This document shows, piece by piece, positions 12,140-23,625 of a DNA stretch of 64,000 nucleotides. Both the position numbers and the translations under genes were made by a program. The stretch is from Cocos nucifera (lineage: Eukaryota; Streptophyta; Magnoliopsida; Arecales; Arecaceae), in contig QRFJ01000366.1 of the NCBI GenBank assembly GCA_006176705.1, positions 124,001 to 188,000 on the forward strand, written 5' to 3'. Every line of letters begins with the position of its first letter. Positions within the stretch are counted from its first letter, which is position 1. Below the pieces are notes generated by a model that was given only the letters and a program-made list of their open reading frames with translations, had not been told where the DNA came from and made no database searches.

Positions 12140-13714
12140 TGGAAAGATTGTCCTAGTACTTGTTGATCTAAAATATTGATCATAAAATTTTAGATTAGAT
12201 TTAAAAAAATTTATGATCTAATTAAAAATATTTTAATCTAATTTTAATCATCATAAATATATTAGATTTGATCTAAGATAATTTATGATTGATTATAGTT
12301 AAAATTATTTCAATTACATGAACCCGTTTAGATTAGATCTAAAGTAGTTTCATGCTTATTTTACTTGCATATTGATTATGAATCAAATATACAACTTGAT
12401 TGATAGAACTATGTTATAAAAATATTTTATAAATATAAAAATTATTTTTAAAAAGTTGAATCCTAATTCTCAGTCTAAAACTTAATTAAGAATTAAGAAG
12501 TTATTTGATTAGGATCTAAGATTGTGAATTAAAGATCCTAAGAAACAAATCATAACACATTGGGTTAAATGGATTAGTGAGGATTAGGTTCATTAATTAA
12601 GTTAGACCTAGGGTTAGATTAAAGAATCTACTTAATTAGAGAATCAACTAAATTTAATTAATTATTGTCTTAGATTAGATCAAGAATTCTCTAGATCAAT
12701 TACAATAGTTATAGTTGGTCAAGTCCATGTCTTTAATGAGATCGAAGATGGACTTGATTCTTGGCTATACAGTCCAGCATGAACTATTAGTTTGATCTCA
12801 TTGAAACTAATTAAACAAGTTGGTATCTAAGGTAAATCAGATCGATGGTTTTTAATTGGTAGCTCACTTACTTGGCCATTTTTGATGGTGTCTAAGGCAA
12901 GTTTTGGTAGACTCTTTCACTGATCGAACTTACCTGACTTCTTGGTGAAATTATATTTTGATCAGATCACTTGACTATTCAAGCTGACCCATGTCAGCTA
13001 GGTAAATCAGTTTGACTGATTTAGGTACTTCTAGACCAGCCTATTAATGATCTCCCTTAAGCTAACTTGATGAAGTCAGTGGAAGGATCATGACAAGCTG
13101 GTTTATCTGACCTTCCCTCATCTTCAAATTAAATCCTCTAAAATTATTAGGTCCCTAAAATGAGATAGTTATTATGATAATTAGATCATAGCCTTCCATT
13201 AAAGTGGATGATAATGGATCGATTAGTTAGATAATCATTGGAGGCCCAAAGGCCTGATGTTTATCGGTAATAAAATTATCATTCATTATATGATTCTTAG
13301 CTCCATATTTCTAAATGGTGGTTAGGTTGGCCAACCAAAGTTAGGCCCAATCATTCATTGGTTTGATGGGCCAAGTATGGTCATGATAATGGTTGGATCT
13401 AATTGAACCTTTTTGATGGAGGCCAAAGCCTACTGATTAGGAATTGGGGCAAAATTTAATTACTAAAAATTATTTAAAGAAATAATTAGTTATAAACCTA
13501 TCCTTAGATGTACATGGGTTGGCCAACCAAAGTTAGACTCGTGTGCAGTCTATGTGAATTCAAGTATCTACTAAGAAATTAGAATAATTCCTTGAATTGG
13601 AGATAGAGACTATCAATTCAAATAAAATAGTGAAAGAATCTTTTATTTAAAGTTCAAATCTTTAGATTTAATGAATCAATTACTAATTAGATTATGATTT
13701 TTTTTTGTGCAGAT

Positions 13715-14560
13715 ATGGCCATTTTTCTATCGCTCCGATCATTGTTGGATAATGATAAGTTGGTGGGATCCAACTTTGGTAGCTAGTATCGAAAGTTGAA
13801 AATTATTCTAGAGCATGAATGAATCCTATATGTATTAATGAATTTTGCACCTGAGGAGCTAGCTGCCAATGCACGTGTAATAATCAGAAATACTTATCAG
13901 AAGTAGCTCAATGATTGGACCACGATGCACTGCATTATGCTGGCTGCTATAAGCGACAAGTTTAGTCGTAGATTTGAGATGGCTCAGCCAAAGGACATAC
14001 TTTAAGTGTTGGAGGATTTTTTTAGCACACCCGATGATGTGGAGAGGCATAAGAGTAGTTGTGCCATCTTTAATGTTAGGATGTGGGATGGTGCCTCTAT
14101 CACTGATCATGTATTGTACATGATCGAGCTGATAGAGTATTTGAGCAAGCTTGATTTTTTCTTACATAAATAACTTGGGAAGGATGCAATACTAAACTCA
14201 TTGTTCAAGTCTTTTCTCCCATTCCTTACTCATTTTAGAATGACAAAGCCTAAAGTAGACTACCATGGGTTACTGGGGTTGCTTCAAAACTTTGAGAAGG
14301 ATCACCAACTCCACAAGGAGTTGGTGAACATAGTGGAAGGTTCGTCTTCTAATTCTCAATCCATTAGATAAGAAAAGAAGAACAAGAAGAAGAAAGCTAA
14401 GAAGGTGCAAGTTCAGGTTGGGATATTTGTGTAGGGCCAGACTAGGAAGATCAAGCCCGATAAGAGTCTAACTCAATGCTTCTTTTGCAAGAAGTGGGGG
14501 CATTGAAAGAGGAACTATCTTCAGTACATTGCCTCTTTGGACCCGAACAGGTATAAAAAG
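13715..14560 (+). pseudogene. B1 gag
   Basis: Copia gag, the structural protein of the virus-like particle. The frame begins near ATG 13715 and encodes a recognisable body including MWDGASITDHVLYMIEL (about 14080-14130), LTHFRMTKPKVDYHGLLGLL (about 14225-14290), a lysine-rich linker, and a zinc knuckle CFFCKKWGH...KRN near 14480-14520. The knuckle's last cysteine is a tyrosine and its tryptophan codon is a stop. Several other stops (for example before the YRKLK and LGKDA segments) kill the frame. It runs on into protease without a gap, as in other Copia polyproteins. B2 has the same gag at 40067-40938. Confidence 0.8.
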
Positions 14561-15631
14561 AAGCAAGCAATTGCTAGGCAAGATATTTATATGATAACTC
14601 CTTGCAATTTCTTTATTTATGATATGACTGGCTGGATATTAGATATCGGTAGCTCTTACTATATTTATAATTTATTACAGGGGTTGCAGGTCAGTAGGAG
14701 ATTCGAGCAAGGTGAAAAATTTTTGAACGTTGGAGATGGAAGATCAGTTCCAATTCTAGCTTTAGGAATTCTAAAAGTTGTATTTGAGTCCCATACAATT
14801 GTTCTTAGTGATTGTTATTTCTGTCCTAATTTCTTTTTGAATGTTATTTCTATAGGCCTTCTGGCCAAAAATGATTATGAAATATCAATATAAATTTGTA
14901 ATATCATTATGAATGGTATTATTATTTTCTTTGGATATTTAAATAATAGTATGTATATGCTATCACAATCTGTTAACATAGTCTATTCAACTGGCAAGTA
15001 CCCCAGATTAGATAGTGTGTTAGATATCTATTTATGACACTACAGGCTAGGTCATATAAACATGAATAGGATAAACAGGTTGACTCACGAGGGAATCCTC
15101 AAAATTAGTGATGGTCAATTACTTTCAACCTATGAGTCCTGTCTTCTTGATAAAATGATCAAGTCATCTTTTACTAAAAAAGGTGAAAGAGCCACTGAGC
15201 TCTTAGGTCTAGTATATACTGATGTATGTGGACCAATGAGCATAAGTACTAGAGGTGGATATTTCTACTTCATTACTTTTATAGATGATCTATCCATATA
15301 TGGATATGTCTATGTGATGAAACACAAGTTGGATTCATTTGAAATGTTCAAATGATTTCGAAGTGAAGTAGAAAAATAAATTGGAAAGAGTATCAAAACT
15401 CTTTGATCTGACTGAGAAGGAAAATATCTTTTTGATGAGTTTCTCACATATCTAGGAGAGAATGAGATTCTCTTCTAATAGACTCCTCCAAGAACACCAC
15501 AGCATAATAGTGTATCTAAAAGAAAAAATCAAACTTTATTAGACATGGTTCGATCCATGATGGGTTTTGCCAGCTTGCTGACATCCTTCTGGAGATATGC
15601 ACTTGAATCGACTTATTATCTATTAAATAAG
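14561..15631 (+). pseudogene. B1 protease and N-terminal integrase
   Basis: The aspartic protease core reads WILDIGSSYYIYN (about 14630-14670), where the usual Copia motif is DTGS or DSGS. The GAG-pre-integrase/zinc domain follows (LGHINMNRINRL, then YESCLLDK, about 15050-15150). The integrase catalytic core starts at YTDVCGPM (about 15215-15240), with its first aspartate intact, and continues through ITFIDDLSIYGYVYVMKHK (about 15270-15325). After 15355 stops and frameshifts accumulate. Element D interrupts it at 15631; the continuation is at 21060. Integrase inserts the cDNA into nuclear DNA. Confidence 0.8.
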
Positions 15632-17029
15632 TATTGCTCGGGTATGGCTATCCAAGAGGAGGGGTAAATTGGGTTTCTAAAATTTAAGCTTAAGATATGA
15701 GCAATTCAAACAAATTAAGTATTTAGATGAAACTAGCTATATAATATGCAGTGAATAAAAGTAATAGAACAAAAACATACAATCACAAACACATAAATTT
15801 TATAGTGGTTCGGTGCCAAACTCAACACCTATGTCCACTTTCCAAGTATACCCCTTAGGAATTCAACTATAATTCTCAACAAGAATTACAATCCGATTAT
15901 TTTTTGGGCTCACAATCTAATTTAGTTAATTTTTCCTGGCTCACCAACCAAAATCGTATACGATTATTTTTCGAGCTCACAATCAATTCAGTTGGTTTAC
16001 CCCGGATCATCAACCAAAATCATACATGATTATTTTCTGGGCTCACAATCAATCTAGTTGGTTTTTTTTAGATCACCAACCAAAATCTCATAAGTGATTA
16101 TTTTTCTTCGGGTTAACAATCAACTCTGATTGGTTTTACCCTAGGCTCATCAATGATACCAATACAACATCCAACTCAAGGCTTGGACCAATCCAAGTTT
16201 CTTATCCCAAGAAAGTTGAAATAAAATATATAATTATAATTTAAAACAAACTCTATAAAATCCAAGAGAAGAAAATCTAGATTGCTTTGCTTGTAGTGTT
16301 GATTTCTTCTCTTTAAATGCTTGAGGAAGTAGGAGATGATCTTCAATAATGATGGCCTAACTTCTCTCAGATTTGAGGATGTTGGAAGGATAAAGAATAT
16401 CTAAAAATCACTCATTCCTCACTCCTTTTAGCTCACTCTTCTTATTTTCTTAATGGATACTCAATAAACTCTCCAAAAGCTTATTTTTAATGCTCCAAGT
16501 ATTTTTTTTATATATTTCAGAGATTTTCCACTATTACAAGTCACCAACATAGGCTTCTAGAAGTGATCTAGCTATTAGAGAAGAGAAAATAGCTGTTGGA
16601 AAGCTCTTGGGATGAAAAAGCTATAGTTCTAAAAACTAGCCATTATAGGCACTAGGTCGGCTCAGTTTTAGACTAGGTCAAATCAGTCCCACAGGGTCGG
16701 CTTAGTTTATAATTGGATCGGCTCAGTCCTCTGGGTCTTGAAAATTTTACTTTCTGTGCTTTTTGTTTCTATTTCTACTGAGACTAGGTCGGCCCAATTT
16801 ACGTGCCATGCATGTTGAAGACTGTTTGTGATCCTTTCTTCTCTAAATTTATTTATAGAGTAGATCTGCCTTTTTGACTTAATTTAACCTTCATTAAAAT
16901 GTTAGAAAATACTTGAAAAATTATGAGCACTTAAAATTTTGAAATTGCACATCCTCATGAGCATAGTTAGATTTTATAACTTATTCTCAAAACTCTTTGT
17001 CATTAATAAAATCAATCTTTGGGTCAATA
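15632..17029 (-). repeat. D 3' LTR
   Basis: About 1.4 kb. Homologous to the right LTR without its 265-bp insert. Both ends have decayed (TA...TA where the right copy has TG...CA), each by a single transition. Between about 15895 and 16155 it contains four tandem units of about 66 bp, each with GATTATTTTT and a CACCAACCAAAATC segment; the same array is at about 19640-19870 in the other LTR. Confidence 0.85.
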
Positions 17030-17046
17030 ATCTCTTTTTTTTGATG
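17030..17046 (-). other. D polypurine tract
   Basis: Minus strand reads TCAAAAAAAAGAGAT, a purine run directly upstream of the 3' LTR start. Confidence 0.65.
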
Positions 17047-17990
17047 ATGATAAAACTTTTGAGAATATACAAATGATATGTAGTGAGTTTCTAAAAGATT
17101 ACATTTTTATAAAGCATGAAACTACTAAACAATAAGAACATACTTCATTCTAGTTAAGCTCAAGCATATACTCAATAATAACTCTCTCCCTTTTTGACAA
17201 CATCAAAAAGAATAACTCAAAAGAAGGTAATCAATAAAAATTTTCTTTAACAATCCAAAAGCATTAAGCTCCCCTTAGTATTATAGTCAATTGAGTTTAA
17301 AATTTGCTCCCCCTTACTATATGCCAAATTTTTTAATTTCATTTCTTGCCCTTAATAAATTTTATTTCTCATAACCAAATTTATATCACATTATGAAAAA
17401 TATCATAAAATTTTGAGTAATTTAATATGTTAAATTCACTTTCTCCATTTACCAAATTTTCTCCCCCTTTTTGTTATTATAAATATTTGCTATAATTCAA
17501 GGTACCAATTGAGTTTGAAAGTATTTCTTTAAGAAGTTTAGCTTATCAAATAAATATGTTAATATTTTAAATTATTCTTAAACTTTAATCATGAAAGTTT
17601 ATAAATTAATTTTATTCAATATGTCTTCAATCATAATCAATTATAATAACATCATCAAAATCAACAAGATAAAATATTGAGACATTTGACATCCAATTGG
17701 TGGTATGATAATCAATCAAAATGTAAGATTATTGCAAGCATTAAGATCGTCAAAATTTATCAATTTATAAATTTAGCACTTAAATAGTTTCATATACAAT
17801 AAAGCTTAACAAAATAATCAATATGATATACGATCAATACATCAAACTTTCAATTCATGGAGTGTGATCATTTTAAGCAATGATAAATCATCAAAATCAA
17901 TCAAACATGCTCAATAATTTTGCTAATTAATAATCAAAATATATTTAGCAAAAAATCATGGCATGATGTGAGAAAAATTAAGATTTTATC
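17047..17990 (-). other. D 3' non-coding region
   Basis: AT-rich sequence after gag where pol would be expected in an autonomous element. No pol motif is visible in any frame. Confidence 0.55.
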
Positions 17991-19310
17991 AAATATCATT
18001 ATCCATCCAATTTAATTCCCAAGGCATCCATTCATAATATTTTTCTCTTTTCATTTCATTGGATCCTTGGTATACCTGCAAAATCAATTCATAATTTTTG
18101 GTACCCAAGATTTCTTAGGTCCATTAGAGTTAGTGTTCAAGATTTCTTTTGGAATCTAAATTTGTTTGATTAATATTTGGCTAATTCTTTTAAAATTATA
18201 TTCCAAAATTTTGTGTTCAATTTGATTACATTTAAAATATGTAATTGAATGATTTTTAAATGAAGCTTTGCTAAACATGTTGTTCATAAATTTCTATTTT
18301 CTCAAAGAATTATATCCAATTCTAGCTTTATTAAAAGTATCATTTTGATTGATTAAAATGGATTGAAGCTTTTGAGAGTCAATTGTAAACTTGTTAAGCA
18401 TAGGCTTCAATCTTTCAATCTCTTTTCTTAAGTTTGTATTTTTTTCCAAAAGAGATTTTTCAGAGTTTAAAAAACTTTCTTTTTTTTAGCAAATGAATTC
18501 TTTTCTTTCATGAAAATCTCTTTTTCAATTAAGAGTTTATTCTTTTATTCAACTAAAGATTTTTCAGATTTATGAAGTGCTTTTTTCTTAGCCAAAGCAT
18601 TATTTTCTTTCAAAATATCTTCTTTTTTAATTAAAAGATTATTCTTTTCATTAACTAAAAGAAGATTTGATTTCTTTAATTCTTTGTTTTCAGTCCTATC
18701 TTTTTGTATTCATTCATTAGGTCATTGAAGGCTTGAAATAACTTATCAAAAATAAAATCAAAAGAATTTTCAAGATTTACCTCATCATCATTGGCCATGA
18801 GGTAAGGATTTGTAATTCTTTCTTTTTCTTTCTCATTTCTCTTTTCTTTACTTTGCTCCTCCTTAATCAATGCTTTCTTTTCTTTTGTTTCTTCTTCTTT
18901 TTCTTCTTTTCATCCTCATAAGCCATGAGGCATATGTTGGGGTGAGCTTGCTTATCTTCTTGGGAGCTTGGTTCTTCTTTTTGATTTGCTTTTCTATAAG
19001 TCATTTTTAATTTCTTCCATATTTGATTTGCTGAAATACATGAAGAAATTGCATTAAACTCATTAATATCTAAGGAACAATAAAGCATGTTCATGACCTT
19101 GGCATTTAGTTGAGCCATCTCTTTATCATGCTTGATCAATGCATTATGGGTGTATGAGCCATCAATAATAATTTTTCATAAATTATAGTCATGTACTTGT
19201 ATGAATATTTTCATGCTAGCTTTCCAATAGGTAAAATTTGAGCCATTAAGAAGTGAGGGTCTATCTATGAAATGGCCTTCATTAAATAAAAAATCTATTT
19301 AGATTGCCTA
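17991..19310 (-). pseudogene. D gag (SIRE-like)
   Basis: On the minus strand, starting near 19290, the translation gives a Copia gag N-terminal region (SLLNGSNFTYWKASMKIF), then KEMAQLNAKVMNMLYCSLD (about 19085-19130) and SCISANQIWKKLKMTYR (about 19000-19050), matching the gag-polypeptide/UBN2 style. After a lysine run (about 18870-18930) comes a charged K/E-rich segment (18350-18860) likely to form coiled coil, then a degraded zinc-knuckle-like segment (about 18220-18260). Stops and a frameshift break it; the two clean pieces are 18867-19139 and 18676-18870. It would assemble into virus-like particles; enzymes would have to come from an autonomous partner. Confidence 0.7.
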
Positions 19311-19351
19311 GATCTTTAGCTCTTGACAGTTAGGTCAACAACTAATAACAG

Positions 19352-19372
19352 AGCACCTACTCTGATACTAAT
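19352..19372 (-). other. D primer binding site (initiator tRNA-Met)
   Basis: Minus strand reads TTAGTATCAGAGTAGGTGC just inside the right LTR. It is a diverged form of TGGTATCAGAGC, with one change in the first three bases and one after GAG. Confidence 0.75.
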
Positions 19373-21059
19373 TGTTGCCCAGATATGGCTACCCAAGAGG
19401 AGGTGGGGGGTGAATTGGATTTCTAAAATTTAAGCTTAAGATATAAGCAATTCAAACTAATTAGGTGTTTAGATGAAACTAGCCATATAATGTGCAGTGA
19501 ATAGAAGCAATAGAGCAAACATACAATCATAAATACATAAATTTTATAGTGGTTCGGTACCAAACTCAGCACCTATGTCGACTCCCCAAGTATACCCCTT
19601 GGGAATTCAACTATAATTCTCAATAAGAATTATAGTTCGATTGTTTTTCGGGCTCACAATCAAATTCAGTTGATTTTTTCTGGCTCACCAACTAAAATCG
19701 TACACGATTATTTTCTAGGCTCATAATCAATCTAGTTGATTTTCCTTGGATCACCAACCAAAATCATACACGATTATTTTTTGAGCTCACAATCAATCTA
19801 GTTGGTTTTCTCTGATCACCAACCAAAATCTCATAAGTGATTATTTTTTTCTGGGCTAACAATCAACCTTGATTGATGAACTAGTACATGATACTTAAGT
19901 CGGGTACCATCTTTTTCTTTGATTAGATGAGCCATCAGTTCACGGCTCACTTCGTCAGCAGTCGACATTCATGTCGAGGTTCGGATTTTTTGATGAACAT
20001 CAAGCAGAAGGAGGAAGAATCCATCTAAACTTATGTCATCCGATTTAATGCCACTGCATTGAAGGTCCAAAATCTGGACCAATCAATCGCAATGGCCATA
20101 CTCAAGGATGGCCTCTAAAAGAATGATTTGCTGTTCTTTCTGGTTTTACCCTTGGCTCACCAATCAAACCAATACAACATCCAACTTGAGGCTTGGACCA
20201 ACCCAAGTTTCTCATTCCAAGAAAGTTGAAATAAAATATAAGATTATAATTTAAAATAAACTCTATAAAATTCAAGAGAAGAAAATCTAGATTACTTTGC
20301 TTGTAGGATTGATTTCTTCTCTTTGAATGCTTGAGGAAGTAGAAAATGATCTTCAATAATAATGGCCTAACTTTTTTCAGATTTGAAGATGTTGGAAGGA
20401 TAAAGAATGTCTGAAAATCACTCATTCCTTACTCTTTTCAGCTCACTCTTCTTGCTTTTTTAATGGATACTCAATAAACTCTTCAAAGGCTTATTTTTAA
20501 TGCTCCAAATATTTTCTTATATATTTCAGAGGTTTTCCACTATTACAAATTATCAATATGGGCTTTTGAAAGTGATCTAGCCATTGGAGAAGAGAAAATA
20601 GCTATTGGAAAGCTCTTGTGATGAAAAGCTATAGTTATGAAAACTAGCCATTATAGGCACTAGGTTGGCTCAGTTTCAGACTGGGTTGACTCAGTCCCAC
20701 TGGGTCGGCTCAGTTTATAGCTAGGTCGGCTCAGTCCTCTAGGCCTTAAAAATTTTATTTTTTGTGCTTTCTGTCTTTTGTTTCCACTAGTACTAGGTCA
20801 ACTCAGTTTTGAACTAGGTCGGTCCAGTTTGCGTGCTATGCATGTCGAAGATTGTTTGACATCCTTTTTTCTTCAAATTAATTTGTAGACTAGATTTGCC
20901 TTTTTGACTTAATTTAACATTCATTAAAATATCAAAAAATACTTCAAAAATTATGAGCACTTAAAATTTTGAAACTGCACATCCTAATAAGCATAGTTAG
21001 ATTTTATGACTTATACTCAAAACTCTTTGTCATCATCAATATCAATCTTTGGATCAACA
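19373..21059 (-). repeat. D 5' LTR with captured fragment
   Basis: About 1.69 kb with canonical TG...CA ends. Collinear with 15632-17029 except for an extra 265 bp (19876-20140) in the fourth 66-bp unit. The minus-strand ORF at 20102-20425 is a shadow crossing the insert edge. Confidence 0.85.
19876..20140 (+). pseudogene. Captured fragment of Gypsy (C-family) gag inside LTR D
   Basis: This 265-bp stretch is absent from the other LTR of D. In one plus-strand frame it encodes the middle of Tat-type Gypsy gag: SGTIFFFD, SHQFTAHFVSSRHSCRGSDF, LMNIKQKEEES, YVIRFNATALKVQNLDQS, MAILKDGL. The same segment of gag lies at about 53560-53830 in element C1. It lacks LTR ends, a 5-bp duplication and flanking retroelement sequence. 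At the edges GATTG and TGGTTTT rejoin as GATTGGTTTT, so only TG is shared. Confidence 0.8.
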
Positions 21060-22702
21060 ATAGGATTCCAAGTAAGTCTATAGTTAAGACTCCATATGAG
21101 ATATGGACAGGATGTAAGTCAGCACTTTCACATCTTAGAATTTGGGGGTGCTCGGGTTATGTCAAATGATTAGTTATAGATAAACTTAGACCTAGATCTG
21201 ATAAGTGCATAGGATATCCAAAAGAGACCAAAGGATACTATTTCTACCATATTGATGAATAAAAGATGTTCATCAGTCTTAAAGCAATCTTTTTAGAAAA
21301 AAGGTTTCTTGGTGAAGGAGCTATTGCCTCTAAGGTTGAACTTAATGAAGTTTGGTAGGTAGAAAAATTGACACCTATAGCTGAACCTGAATCGGATTGA
21401 CACCTATAGCTGAACCTGAGTCGGATTTGATTAGATCATATCTGGAGCCTAGCATACCTACATCATTAAGATAATTCGGTAGAGTACCACATCATCCAGA
21501 TAGATACTATGATTTTTTGATCTAGGATAGTGATCCCATTGAACTCGATGAGAATGATGAGAATTCGATCACTTATATGGATGCTATGCAGAGATCCGAT
21601 TCTGAGAAATGGCTTGAGGCCATGAAATCCAATATAGAGTCCATGAAGGTCAACAATGTGTGGATATTGATTGACCTACCTGAAGGGATTTAATCCATTG
21701 GGTGTAAATGGATCTTCAAAAGAAAAAAGGCGCAGACGAAAAGGTGGAGACCTATAAAGCCTGTCTAGTTGCCAAGAGATATCATCAATGTTATGGTATT
21801 GACCATGATGAGATATTTTTTCTTATGGCAATGCTTAAATCCATTCAAATAATACTTGTAATAGCTGCCTATCTGGACTATGAGATCTGGTAGATACATG
21901 TGAAGATAGCTTTCCTAAATGGAGAGCTGACAAAGGGGTGTATATGATACAACTTGAGATATTCACATTCACAAATGAGTTCAAGATGTGCAAGCTTCAG
22001 AGATCCATTTATGGATTGAAGCAAGCATCTTAATGTAGAAACATGCATTTTGATAAGATGATCAAAACATATGACTTCGTTAAGAATGAAGAAGAGCCCT
22101 ATATTTATAAATGGGCAACTGGTCTAGCAGTGGTATTTCTTATCTTGTACGTGAATGATATTCTCTTAATCGAGAATGACATGTCCGTATTACAGGAAAT
22201 AAAAGTCTGGTTGTCATCATAATTCTTCATGAAGAACTTGGGTGAAGCATCCTACATCCTAGGGATGAAGACCTATATGGATAGATCTAAAAGGATGCTT
22301 AGGTTATCTCAGTCCATGTACATAGATACTGTGCTAAAGAGGTTTAGCATGGAGAATTTCAAAAGGAGCTATCTTTCAATAGGCCATTGAATTTTTCTCT
22401 TTAAGAAGGATTGTTCGACAACTTCTTAAGAGAGAGAACATATGAGTAGGGTCCCTTATGCTTCAATAGTGGGATCTATCATATATGCCATGATATGTAC
22501 GAGATCAGACGTGGCATACTCACAAGGAGTAGTGAGTAGATACCAGTCTAACCCTAGAGAAAACCATTGGAAAGTGGTTAAAACCATCCTTAAGTATTTG
22601 AGAAATACTAAGGATCAATGGTTGGTTTATGGCAAGTTTGATCTAAAATTTATGGGGTTTACAGACTCCAACTTTCAATCTGACCATGATGATAGTAGAA
22701 TG
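21060..22702 (+). pseudogene. B1 C-terminal integrase and reverse transcriptase
   Basis: Resumes right after the D insertion with integrase C-terminal sequence (IPSKSIVKTPYEIWTG, LSHLRIWGCSGYVK, about 21070-21170). The reverse transcriptase follows: SIYGLKQAS (about 22000-22030), the catalytic region read as LYVNDILLI (about 22145-22170) where active Copia enzymes have YMDD or YVDD, and TRSDVAYSQGVVSRYQS (about 22500-22545). The frame stops at the A2 insertion within RNase H (after SDHDDS). Many stops are present, and a 29-bp tandem duplication (21368-21425) shifts the frame. Reverse transcriptase would make cDNA in the particle; this copy is dead. Confidence 0.85.
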
Positions 22703-23625
22703 TGAAGGGAAATCCTGATTTCCCGATCCAGATTCGTCCAGATCTGATTAGATCAAGAGATATATTTCAAAAATTTTCTCTTGATCTCAATCAGATCTTG
22801 ATATGTTTCAGATCTGATTCTTATTATTTTAATAAATAAAATAAAATAAGATAAATTAAATCAAATTTAATTTACCTGATTTGGGTAATCCTATTACCTT
22901 GTAGATGATCCTGATTGCAGCGGAAGGTTCTGGATCTTAGCCATGCAAGCGCCTGGCCTCTACCGGTATCCACTCAGGTTGGATCTGGAGAACCTCTTCT
23001 TCGCTATCACACCTCCAAAAATCAGATCTGGAGGATCTTCAAAACTCTTTTGAAGATCTGCAGTCGTCCGTTTGCAGCAGCGCAGCCTTCTTGCTTTTGA
23101 TCGCCTTTCCTTAATCTGAATCGCACCAACCTAAATCCAAAACACTTTTGGACGTGGAGAGAAAGGGGAGAAGAGACTATGGCATGGAGAAGGAGGGGAG
23201 AGTCAGCCTTGGGGCATGTCTAATAGCATTAGAATTAGGGTTGGGCGCAGGGTCTTATTTATAGACCTCTTGTGATCCAACTCCTCTTCCTCTCAACCAA
23301 TCACAACCCTTTGTGAAATCAGATCTAAATCTGATTGGTTGGAATAGAGACCCCTGGATTCCTCCTTAGAGGGTGCCTAAGACTAGTCAAACTGGATTCT
23401 TAGTAGAACTCTGATTGGAATCCAAAAGGGAGGTGGAGTCCTTGTCCAACAAGGACTCCAAGGCGCCTCCTACTTGGGCTCACGCCACCCTTGGCATGCG
23501 CCCTTCTCCTTGCCAGGTTCTGGCAGGGGGACAGGCCCCCACCAGCTCTCCAATAGATGCATGACATGTGGTCAAAAGTCAAAGAGTCAATGGTCAACAT
23601 TTGACCAGTCAAAGGTAGACTTTGA
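22703..23625 (-). repeat. A2 3' LTR (partial, runs into gap)
   Basis: Starts TGAAGGGAAATCC on the plus strand and aligns with 29087 to about 30014 with few differences. The other 1.35 kb of this LTR would lie in the N run. Confidence 0.9.

Larger units (their letters stand above)
11818..13714 (+). other. B1 untranslated leader
   Basis: About 1.9 kb between the primer site and gag, with no coding potential, matching 38164-40066 in B2. It contains two copies of a hairpin module and ends in a pyrimidine tract followed by CAG (13698-13712) immediately before the gag ATG, which looks like a 3' splice acceptor. Confidence 0.7.
15632..21059 (-). mobile_element. Copia element D, SIRE-like gag, non-autonomous
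   Basis: Two LTRs (15632-17029 and 19373-21059) in direct orientation, flanked by ATAAG (15627-15631) and ATAGG (21060-21064); the unbroken site in B2 reads ATAGG, so this is the 5-bp duplication with one change. The primer site and polypurine tract put it on the minus strand. The 2.3-kb interior encodes only a gag-like protein with a lysine/glutamate-rich C-terminal part. No protease, integrase or reverse transcriptase is present. Gag resemblance suggests the SIRE/Maximus branch of Copia, which is an inference. Confidence 0.85.
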
